This document shows, piece by piece, positions 1 through 8,397 of a stretch of 31,416 nucleotides of DNA (positions within the stretch are counted from its first letter, which is position 1; each line of letters begins with the position of its first letter). This DNA is from Isotricha intestinalis (Eukaryota; Ciliophora; Litostomatea; Vestibuliferida; Isotrichidae). The stretch spans positions 1 to 31,416 of the forward strand of contig JAJJLU010000564.1 in the NCBI GenBank assembly GCA_023807065.1, in the 5' to 3' direction. Made by a program: the position numbers and the translations under genes. Below the pieces are notes generated by a model. That model was not told where the DNA came from and did no database searches. It worked only from the letters and a program-made list of their open reading frames with translations.

Positions 1-24
1 CCAATCCCCAATCCCCATCCCCAA
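1..24. repeat. Telomeric repeat array at chromosome end
   Basis: The window opens with C-rich units CCCCAAT, CCCCAT and CCCCAA in tandem, after a partial CCAAT unit. On the opposite strand this reads TTGGGG/ATGGGG/ATTGGGG, which resembles the G4T2 family of ciliate telomeres but with units of mixed length. It is the only GC-rich run of this type in the window and sits exactly at the edge, so position 1 is probably near a true chromosome end. The junction with single-copy DNA is at about 24-26. The opposite edge of the window has no such repeat. Confidence 0.85.
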
Positions 25-712
25 ATATGGTATTTATTTTTTAAAAAATCATTCAATTCTTTTTTATTTAATGTTAATTCATTAAATAAAGATAAATATT
101 TTATATTTTCTAATAATTTTTTGAAATTTTAGAATTCTCTTTTTTTAAAATTAAATAGGATATTTTTATATAAAAGATAATAAATAAAAATACCTAAAGA
201 CCATATATTACTTTTATTACTTTTTTTCACCTTTTAAATATTTAGGAGATATAAATTAAGATGTTCCTTTCATACTTTTACTTATAATATTTTCTTCAAA
301 TAATTTACTTAATCCAAAATCAGATATTTTAAAACATACTTTATTTATATTTTTTTATTTAATGATAATAAAATTTTTAAGGTTTAAATCTCCATGTATA
401 ATTTTATTTTCATTCATTACTTTTAATCATTTATTTATATTTATTAATATTTCTTTTATTTCTTCTATTAATAAACCTTCTTTTATTTAAATATTTTTCA
501 AGATTTAAATAACTTAATTCAGAAATAATATAAAAGAATATTCTATTTCAACTCTTTCTATTAATTTCATTGAATTTTCACATTCTATTTTTTTTTCAAA
601 TTTCTGTTTCCTAACTTTTTTTCTTCTGATTTACTTTTTTTATTTTTATTTTTTCTATAAATTTCTCCAATCCACCTAAACCTATTATTTCTCTTTTTCA
701 TATTTTCTCCAT
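25..712 (-). pseudogene. Truncated, frameshifted protein-kinase pseudogene abutting the telomere
   Basis: The minus strand keeps clear kinase landmarks in order, but in shifted frames with several stops. There is a glycine-loop-like REIIGLGG near 690, a hinge-like segment YIISELSYLNLEKYL near 530-490, a catalytic loop HGDLNLKNF at 396-370 (HRD has become HGD), DFGLSK from 321, an activation segment KGTS-stop-FISPKYL near 270-240, and SNIWSLGIFIYYLLY from about 215. A frameshift separates the SPKYL and WSLG segments. TAA interrupts the reading after KGTS, and both TGA and TAG also occur upstream. The frame then runs directly into telomeric repeats after an ELNDFLKN segment, so the C-terminal end of the domain is missing. 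The order and spacing match the kinase domain of the gene at 27800-30199, so the two are probably related. I do not propose a corrected protein. Confidence 0.82.
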
Positions 713-812
713 ATATTAATGAAAAGTAAATTTATTATTTTTTAATCAAAAAGAGAAAAGGAAATAAATATATTTTTTTATATTTTAAAAAAAAATTTGA
801 AAAATTAATTAC

Positions 813-1295
813 ATGAAAACAAGTATATTTCGTAAAAATCGAAATGAAAAATTACAAGAATTGAAAGCGGCATTTAGTTTATTTGATATTGATAATGATG
901 GAAAAATATCAAAAGAAGAATTATCATTTATCTTTCAAAATGTAGGATTAGAATTAAATAATTCAGAATTAACTCAAATAATCAATAATGCATCATTTAC
1001 AGGAGAAAAAAAAGATTTTATTTCATTTGAAGATTTTTGTGCTGTAATGAATACAAAAATGAGTGATTCTGATACAGAACAAGAATTAAAAGAAGCTTTT
1101 AAAATATTTGATAGTGAAGGTAATGGTTATATATCAATTGAACAACTTAAATATGTTTTAACTAATATTTCTAATATTTTAACTTTAGATGAAATTAATG
1201 AATTAATTAATTTAATTAAAGAAGATGAAGAAGGAGAACATATTGATTATAATCATTTTATAAATTTATTTTTTGCAAGATATGATATAAAGTAA
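813..1295 (+). CDS. Calmodulin/centrin-like EF-hand protein
   Basis: This 160-residue protein has the size and spacing of a four-EF-hand calcium sensor. EF1 (residues 25-36, DIDNDGKISKEE) and EF3 (100-111, DSEGNGYISIEQ) have canonical calcium ligands. EF2 (around 60-74) has lost most acidic ligands, and EF4 (around 137-149, EDEEGEHIDYNHF) has a displaced glycine and an unusual ligand pattern. Probably only two sites bind calcium. A short basic N-terminus (MKTSIFRKNRNEK) precedes EF1, as in centrins, but I cannot separate centrin, calmodulin-like and calcineurin-B-like identities by eye. The gene is the first intact one from the telomere and is separated from it only by the kinase pseudogene. 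It ends in TAA. Confidence 0.85.
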   Translation: MKTSIFRKNRNEKLQELKAAFSLFDIDNDGKISKEELSFIFQNVGLELNNSELTQIINNASFTGEKKDFISFEDFCAVMNTKMSDSDTEQELKEAFKIFDSEGNGYISIEQLKYVLTNISNILTLDEINELINLIKEDEEGEHIDYNHFINLFFARYDIK

Positions 1296-2780
1296 AAATT
1301 GTTTTTTTTAAATTACTAATTATAATAAATTTGTAATTCATTTATTTATTTTTTTGTTTAAATTGGTAAAGATTTAATTATAATGAAAAAAGATTTGATT
1401 AGATTTAATTCAGGAAAAATAAAAAAAAGTTTTCTTCCAAACATTAGTGAAAAAATATATTAATATTCAAAAAAATTAAAATAACAAATTTTCATTTATC
1501 AAATAGATTAAAGTTAATAATGGATAATGAAAATAGTGAAAATATTAAATTTATATTATAAGTTTAAAATATTTCTTCGAATGATTAAGTTAAAAATTTA
1601 ATAATTCAAATGATTAATACTAAAATTAAATATTAATATTAACAAATCCAAATAAAGATATATTAAATTTTACATTGTATCAAATTTCTTTTTTAGAAGA
1701 TTGAAAAGTTCTTTCAATATTCAAATAATAAAATTAAAACTTACTGATTCTGTTGATGATTTTTGCTATTATTTGATTAAAAAAGAAAATTAAATTATGA
1801 ATAAATTATTATTTTTCCTAAGAAAAAATTTTATTAGAATATAGTAATTCATTTGCCAAAGATAATAATCAGTAAAAACTTTCTTTAGATTATAAATAAA
1901 AAACAATCAATGTTTGTTATTAAATTTAAATGAATTTTGTTGGGATAATTAAATTTAAAAATAATAATCTTAAAAATAGTTTAAGTTTGAATAGATAAAA
2001 CAATCTATTTAATCAGATACTTATTCATTTATTTTTTCTTATATTTTTTATCTTTTTGACTTTAATTCATTTGTTGAAAATATTTTTCATTTTTTTTTAT
2101 ATCTTTTTAAATCATTTTTTTTTTTGGTTTTAACTCACATAATCTTGATAATATTTTTTTTAATTTTTATAAATTTAAATATTAATCTCAAATATGATTA
2201 TTAATTATTCCATTTATAATGACTTTTATTTAAAAAAGAAATAAAAAAGTTTACAAATTTTTTTAAACGATGAATATTATATTCTTCAAAAAAAAATATG
2301 AAAAAGAAATTAATTAAAATATTTTTTTTATTATAATCTTCAATTTACATTTTTTATAAGATTTAAAAAATTTGATTAAAATTCTATTATATTATAATTA
2401 ATATATAATTAATTATCATAAGGAATGGGAATAATTAAAATATATTAAATTTTATAATCAATTTCTAAATCTTAAAAATTTTTTAAAAATAAGGTTTTGA
2501 TTGTATTGTGTGTGTTAAAATCATGTTCTGAAAAAATAACATATTTAAAATAATCTTTTATATTTTTCACAAAATTAATTTTTTATTGAAAATACATAAA
2601 AAAAAAATTTTATTGAAATAATAATCACAATTTTACAATCATATTTTATAATTAATTTTTCAAAAGAAAAAAATAAATTAATTCAAACTCATTTTTTTAG
2701 AATTCAAAAGATTTTCAAAATTAATTCTGATTATATTATATTTATATCTTATAAAAAATTTAGAACCATAAGAAAGAATA
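1296..2780. other. Gap of 1.5 kb without an intact gene; possible eroded coding sequence
   Basis: No intact reading frame of useful length is present. On the plus strand from the ATG at 1383 there is a short coding-like run (starting MKKDLIRFNSGKIKKSFLPN) that stops after 26 codons, with further protein-like fragments in shifting frames to about 2000 (for example DSVDDFCYYLIKKE and LEYSNSFAKDNNQ). Stops are mostly TAA at about the frequency expected in DNA this AT-rich, so this is only a possible relic. From about 2000 to 2780 I see only AT-rich sequence with T and A runs. No tRNA-like structure was noticed. Confidence 0.35.
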
Positions 2781-5700
2781 TTAAATTGTATTACGTACCC
2801 CATTTTTAAATTCTTTAGAAAGAGTAGAATTTATAATTCCAGTATTTTCTTTAACAAGAGTTTTAAAATTACTCCAAAGATTAGTATTAACATTATATTG
2901 TTTATATTCAGAAATATATTTAGTACCATCTTCATTAGAAAAAGCATCAACATAAACAGATTTATCATCTAAAATATATTGAATATTCATTCCTATTGTT
3001 CCAGAACCCAAAGTTCCTCTTATTACATTTTTGTATGTATCATCTATTGTAATATTAACATTTCCTAAGAGACTTGGTTTTATTTCAATATTAACTCTAA
3101 AATAATAATCATCATATTTTTCTACATTATATTTATAATTTATATCCAGTTCTTCAAGTAATAAATCTACTTTAATTAATATTTCTCCTTTATCATTGTA
3201 AACAAAATAATTGTTTTCAAGTGAATTAAATAATTGTTTTGAATTTGAAAATGAATATTGTGTTAATTCTGAGAATAAATTTTTAAAAACATCATCTAAA
3301 ATATTTTGTAAAGATTCATTAATTTTTTCTTTAATATAAACCCAACCATTTTCAATTTTGTCTTTAATAATATCAATAGCAATATATATACTATGTGTTT
3401 GATTCATAATATAGCTTCTTAAATAAATTTGTACTTCATCAGCTTTTCCTTCTATAGTTTCAATGACTTTACTTGGATCAATAAAGTCTTCAATTAAAGT
3501 TTTATATATATAAAAATAATCTGACATATGTTCTGAAGAACCAATAATTTTACTTTTAAGTAAACCTATTTGATATCCTACTTTTATTAAATTTTCATTT
3601 TTTAATAATTCATCTTTAAATCTTTTATATTTTTGCTCTGTTATTGAAAACATATCATTTATTTGATATAAATTATAATTTAGCAAATTTCTTAAATTTC
3701 TTCTTTTTTTTTCTATTTCTAAAAATCCTTTTACAGGTGATTGAAGAGATTTTTTAAGCTCTACTCCAATATCATCTGTTAAGTTTTTCATCATTATTTC
3801 AAAATCATTAAAATTTGAAATTATTTCATTTTTATTTTCAATAACATTTGAATCAAAGCTTAATTTATTTAATTCTTCTTCTACTTCTTTTATGAAATTT
3901 CGTTCTTTATAACTATTAATTGCATATTGTAATCCTTCTATTTGAATCTTTTTTTCATATTCATATCCAATGTTAATTGAGTTGATATTTGAAACAAATT
4001 GAGAAAAGAAATCAATAATAGCATTTTTTTTTGATTCATCGAGACTCATTTCATATATAGAATTGAAGTTTGATACTAAATTATCCCATTCATTATAAGA
4101 GAAAATAATATTATTCATTTTTCCTTCAAAATATAAACTCGAAACTGTAGAAATTTTTTTGTCCATTAATATATTATATTCATTTAATTGTTCTAATATA
4201 TTATTAAAATCATTATCAACTATTTCTTGATAATTTTTTTTTATTTTTTCTGTTGTTAATCTTGAATGTAAAATATCAGTTAAATTTGAACGGAAACCAT
4301 CTGTATAATTAATAGGTATTAATTCATATACTTTTGGTTTATTTAAAGTATTTATAAAGTATTCTGATTGAATAATTTTTTTTAATTGATCTAAAAAGTA
4401 TTTTGGAATTAAATATAAAACTTGATTTTTAAATTTTTCAAATTTATTTTGAATAATAGTATCAATTTTAGTTTGAATAACTTCTTGAATATCATCTCTA
4501 ATTTCTCCAAAAACAGTATTCAATCTTCTTACAATTAATTTACTAATCATTTTAGCTAAAACATCATCTAATAAAGCATTAATATATTTATAAGTGTTAT
4601 TAACATAAAGCATCATTTTATTAAATTCAGGAGAAATATTAGATAAATAATCAGATTCAATAATTGAATCTAAATAATCTTTTCCTGAATTAGGTAAGAA
4701 AGAATCAAGAGTTTTATTAAATCCTTTAACAAAGAAAACAAGAATATTATTTCTAAATAATAATTTTTCTTGTGTCAAACGCATTTCTGCTTTTTCAATG
4801 AAATCTTCTAAAAGAATTGTAATATTGTCCATTTCTGAACCTACGTCAAAGAGTAATGTGAAATTTTTTAATTCATCTTCTTGTAACTCATTTAAACTTT
4901 TTTCAATTGAAAGTTGATTATAAACAGATTTTGATTGTTCCATTAAACTTTCAAATACTTTTTTTATTTCTGGTACAAGGGCATCTCGATCTAATTGATT
5001 TATTTCATAAGTATTATCTTCAGTAAAAATTGAATTATTTGAATACATATTATATGTTGCATTATATTGACCGTCTAGAGTTGCAATTAATGTATCATAT
5101 CTTTTATCTATATTTGCTTTTATTTCAAATATTAACAATTCCATATATTTTTCATAAATTCGATGAATCTGTTCTTCGACTTCTTTCTTTACACTTTCTC
5201 TAATTTCTTCCAAAGCTCCTGTGAAAGTTTCAAATAAATTATATGTCATATCTAAAAACTCAAATTGTGTAATATTAGCAATAACTCTAAGTCTGTCTAT
5301 TATTAATTCATAGGCCTCATCAATTGCATTATCAATTACTTTAAATAATTCATTCATTAGTTGTTCAGGAACATATATTTTAGTTTCTTCTTGAGTATCA
5401 TTTAAGAATTTTTCTCTATCTTCTATATATTTTAATCTAATTTCATCCTTTAATTTTTTGTAATCTTTATCATAAGCAGTGGCGTTGAAAAAATATCTAC
5501 CTTTTGATTTTTCTTGATGATATATAATTTCTTGGTCAAAATAAAGAAGTATATTATTTATAATTCCACAATGTCCAACTACTAACGCTTTTAATCTGTT
5601 TTGATAATCTTTTGGATCTATAAAAATATTTTTAGCAATTATTTCAACAACTTCATTGAGACCTTCAATGTTAATTAATTTTGAAAAAACATTTTTAATT

Positions 5701-6551
5701 GCTGCTATAATTCCAACAGCATATTGGTCCATTAATTCTTTAGTTTCCTTATTTAATTCATAAAGAAATTCTAATATTTGGGAAATTAAAGAATCAGCAT
5801 CATAATTAAAATCTATTTGATATAAATTTAAAAATTCATTTGGGTCTAAATTTGATAAAATATCTTCATTTATTATTTCTTTTGCCATGGGAATTAAAGA
5901 TTTTAAATAACTAACTGAATCTCTTATTTTAGACATATGGAAATAATATTGATCAATATATGATAGTGTAGTCATTTTTCCATCTATACAAAGCATTTTA
6001 TTTTCATTACAATAATATTCATCAAAATTAAGCGCAATTTCATCAATAATTTTTCCTAAAATATTATTAGTTATTTCAAATTCTTTATCTTTGAAATATT
6101 GTTTAATAGCAAATTCATCTTTAATTGATCTAACATATAATAAAGGTTCTACTTCACTAATAATGTTGGAAAATTGAGTAAAATATGATTCTATTACTTC
6201 ATATCTTTCTTTGTTCTCTCCACTATATCCATATGTTGATTTTTGAGCATTAGCATGGAAATAATCTAAATAATTAACTACTGTATTTTTTACTTTTTGA
6301 TAAGCATCTTTTATTTCGTTATTAATATATGAAATAAGAATAGTATTAATATTTTCAATTATTTCATCAAGTTGATATTCTTCCATATTTTGAATATATC
6401 TTAATCTAGTTTGAAGTTCTGTTGGTACTGAAACATAATCTTTTAAATGAGCTTTATATACTTTTTCAAAGAAAGTATTATTAAATTCCATAAAAGCAGG
6501 AGTAACAACACTATAATAATCATTTGATATTTTTGTGAATAAATCTTTCAT
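2781..6551 (-). CDS. Large helical protein of unknown function (1256 aa)
   Basis: I do not recognise this protein. It is one uninterrupted frame of 1256 residues starting at an A-rich ATG context (TTAAAATG on the minus strand). Most of it, roughly residues 1-1110, is rich in Glu, Lys, Ile, Leu and Asn with amphipathic helical or coiled-coil character, for example the segment around EEIRESVKKEVEEQIHRIYE. There is no signal peptide and no convincing membrane helix. The last roughly 130 residues change character to a beta-rich segment with Gly/Thr turns (RGTLGSGTIGMNIQYIL, then VYVDAFSNEDGTKYISEY), which suggests a separate C-terminal domain. It ends in TAA. It lies 211 bp downstream of SPAG6 on the same strand. 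A structural, cytoskeletal or tethering role is possible but is only a guess from composition. Confidence 0.8.
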   Translation of the reverse strand: MKDLFTKISNDYYSVVTPAFMEFNNTFFEKVYKAHLKDYVSVPTELQTRLRYIQNMEEYQLDEIIENINTILISYINNEIKDAYQKVKNTVVNYLDYFHANAQKSTYGYSGENKERYEVIESYFTQFSNIISEVEPLLYVRSIKDEFAIKQYFKDKEFEITNNILGKIIDEIALNFDEYYCNENKMLCIDGKMTTLSYIDQYYFHMSKIRDSVSYLKSLIPMAKEIINEDILSNLDPNEFLNLYQIDFNYDADSLISQILEFLYELNKETKELMDQYAVGIIAAIKNVFSKLINIEGLNEVVEIIAKNIFIDPKDYQNRLKALVVGHCGIINNILLYFDQEIIYHQEKSKGRYFFNATAYDKDYKKLKDEIRLKYIEDREKFLNDTQEETKIYVPEQLMNELFKVIDNAIDEAYELIIDRLRVIANITQFEFLDMTYNLFETFTGALEEIRESVKKEVEEQIHRIYEKYMELLIFEIKANIDKRYDTLIATLDGQYNATYNMYSNNSIFTEDNTYEINQLDRDALVPEIKKVFESLMEQSKSVYNQLSIEKSLNELQEDELKNFTLLFDVGSEMDNITILLEDFIEKAEMRLTQEKLLFRNNILVFFVKGFNKTLDSFLPNSGKDYLDSIIESDYLSNISPEFNKMMLYVNNTYKYINALLDDVLAKMISKLIVRRLNTVFGEIRDDIQEVIQTKIDTIIQNKFEKFKNQVLYLIPKYFLDQLKKIIQSEYFINTLNKPKVYELIPINYTDGFRSNLTDILHSRLTTEKIKKNYQEIVDNDFNNILEQLNEYNILMDKKISTVSSLYFEGKMNNIIFSYNEWDNLVSNFNSIYEMSLDESKKNAIIDFFSQFVSNINSINIGYEYEKKIQIEGLQYAINSYKERNFIKEVEEELNKLSFDSNVIENKNEIISNFNDFEIMMKNLTDDIGVELKKSLQSPVKGFLEIEKKRRNLRNLLNYNLYQINDMFSITEQKYKRFKDELLKNENLIKVGYQIGLLKSKIIGSSEHMSDYFYIYKTLIEDFIDPSKVIETIEGKADEVQIYLRSYIMNQTHSIYIAIDIIKDKIENGWVYIKEKINESLQNILDDVFKNLFSELTQYSFSNSKQLFNSLENNYFVYNDKGEILIKVDLLLEELDINYKYNVEKYDDYYFRVNIEIKPSLLGNVNITIDDTYKNVIRGTLGSGTIGMNIQYILDDKSVYVDAFSNEDGTKYISEYKQYNVNTNLWSNFKTLVKENTGIINSTLSKEFKNGVRNTI

Positions 6552-6762
6552 TTTAATTAATTTGAATTATAAGATCAATTAATATATTAATTTAAGATTA
6601 ATTTTTTGAACCTATATTTTTGAATAGAAATATTGAATTTATAATAAAAAACTTTTTCATGAAATTAATTATAATTTAATTTACTAAAATATAAATAACA
6701 TTATTAAATTTGTTTTAAAAAAATATAAAATTTATTTTCTATTTAAAGAACAATTGACTTTA

Positions 6763-8277
6763 TCATTTTCCTCCATCAATTTTATTAAGTAAATCAGCAG
6801 CATAATCAGGAGAATAATATTTAACAATATCATCAGGATAATAACCATTAATTTCATCAATAAGTGTTTGTAACTTTTGATTAACTTTTGACTTCAATTC
6901 CTGTATTTTCTGCAATCCTCCATTTTGTGCAAAATTCCTCATTTCTGTTGTATTTCCTTTTAAATTTTTAACATATTGTTGTAAAATATGTTTTAAAATC
7001 TTTTCAGGAGCAACATGTAAAAGAGGTTCCAAAGCACTTAAATTAGAGCAATTATCAATTATTTTCTTCAAAGCATTTTTGGCTTTTAATTTTAAATCAT
7101 CAGTAGAATTAGGATCCATATAATAATAAAGCATTAAACTTAGAACATTAGCATCAGAAACTTCTTTCGCATGTTTAGGACTATGTCTCCCAATATGTCC
7201 TAATGCATAGCAAGCAGCACTTTTAATATGTTGATGAGGTTCATTTTGTAAAGCATCTCTCAATTGAGAAATTGCTTTTGCTTGAATAACTGACATTGCT
7301 AAATCATCTTTGAAAGCTGCTATAAAACCTAATGAAAGAATACCATATAAACGAGGATCTCCCTTTATATTTGTTATAAAATCTACTACTATTCCTGGTC
7401 CTCCTGCTGATACTATTGCTTGCGCATTTTCAGGACTTTTATTAACTATTTCACATACACAAAATGCTGCATTTTTCTTTACTATATCATCAGGATCTTT
7501 TAAACAATTTAATAATTTTTGAGGATTACTTATTTTTGCCATTACTTGAGTTGCTAAATCTGCAGAATGCTTTGTTATATTTCCTAATAACTGACATATA
7601 TTTCTTTTTAATTGAGTATCATTATATGATAAAAAGAATGTGATTGTATCTAAACCATTTTCTGCTACAGGTTGAGCTAATTGTTCATTATGTTGACATA
7701 TATATGATAATGTTTGAGCTGCTGCTCTCTTTAATAAAATTTCTGGTTCTTGTAAACATAAAATTAAACTATCAACAGCTCTAGCTTCTACTACTTGTAA
7801 ACTTAAATTTGCATTATGTTTAGATATATAACCCAAAGCCCAAGCTGCAGCTTCTTTAACTGAAGGGTCAAATTCATCTAGACATTGAACTAAAGGATCT
7901 AGAGCTCCGCATTTTACTATATCATCAGCAAGTTGAGGAGAGTGTTTGGCTACTGATTTAAAAACATAACAAGCTGCTTTTTTAAAGAACCTATTGGGTT
8001 TTGCTAATGAATATATTAATTGAGTTATTATATCATTTTGTACTACACTCTCTGCTAATTCTTCACTGTAATTAGCTAGACGACCTATTGCTAGTGCTGC
8101 ACTCTGCTGAATGGAGGGTACACTGTCTAAGAGGAGGGGACGGAGAAGAGACATCACACCCGCAGCATGAAGAGCTTCTATATTTTGAGGACGGGTAGCA
8201 AGTTCGGCTATACTTTGAACGAAGGATATTCTTGCTTTTTGATATTCTTCAAATGGCTGTAATACTGCTCTTGACAT
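6763..8277 (-). CDS. SPAG6: SPAG6/PF16 axonemal central-apparatus armadillo protein
   Basis: This 504-residue protein is almost the same length as SPAG6/PF16 of animals and algae. The N-terminus MSRAVLQPFEEYQKAR and the following segment RPQNIEALHAAGVMSLLRPL are hallmarks of the family. About eight armadillo repeats follow, with typical helices such as VKEAAAWALGYISKHNANLS and LKRAAAQTLSYICQHNEQLA, and the C-terminus contains the family-typical HVAPEKILKHILQQYVKNLK. In other flagellates PF16/SPAG6 sits in the C1 microtubule of the central pair and is needed for motility and central-pair stability, so the organism should build 9+2 motile cilia. The sequence has noticeably higher GC and less AT-driven bias than its neighbours, which fits strong constraint. 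It shares a 120-bp divergent upstream region with the gene at 8398. Confidence 0.97.
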   Translation of the reverse strand: MSRAVLQPFEEYQKARISFVQSIAELATRPQNIEALHAAGVMSLLRPLLLDSVPSIQQSAALAIGRLANYSEELAESVVQNDIITQLIYSLAKPNRFFKKAACYVFKSVAKHSPQLADDIVKCGALDPLVQCLDEFDPSVKEAAAWALGYISKHNANLSLQVVEARAVDSLILCLQEPEILLKRAAAQTLSYICQHNEQLAQPVAENGLDTITFFLSYNDTQLKRNICQLLGNITKHSADLATQVMAKISNPQKLLNCLKDPDDIVKKNAAFCVCEIVNKSPENAQAIVSAGGPGIVVDFITNIKGDPRLYGILSLGFIAAFKDDLAMSVIQAKAISQLRDALQNEPHQHIKSAACYALGHIGRHSPKHAKEVSDANVLSLMLYYYMDPNSTDDLKLKAKNALKKIIDNCSNLSALEPLLHVAPEKILKHILQQYVKNLKGNTTEMRNFAQNGGLQKIQELKSKVNQKLQTLIDEINGYYPDDIVKYYSPDYAADLLNKIDGGK

Positions 8278-8397
8278 TTTTTATATTATTTTGTTTTTTT
8301 TTTTAAATAAGTTATTGAATTAATAATTATTAAATTTTTTTAATTTTAGAAAAATTTAAATTGTTTATTTATATATGGTTTTTTTATATTATATATA
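8278..8397. promoter_or_regulatory. Short divergent intergenic region between SPAG6 and the CNB-like gene
   Basis: Only 120 bp separates two genes transcribed away from each other, so promoters for both must lie here or inside the genes. The sequence is almost pure A/T with T runs and a TATATATAATG segment directly before the plus-strand ATG. No specific motif can be assigned. Confidence 0.4.

Noticed and set aside
7310..7522. 70-codon plus-strand frame inside SPAG6
   Set aside because: It is antisense to a highly conserved gene and has no recognisable features.
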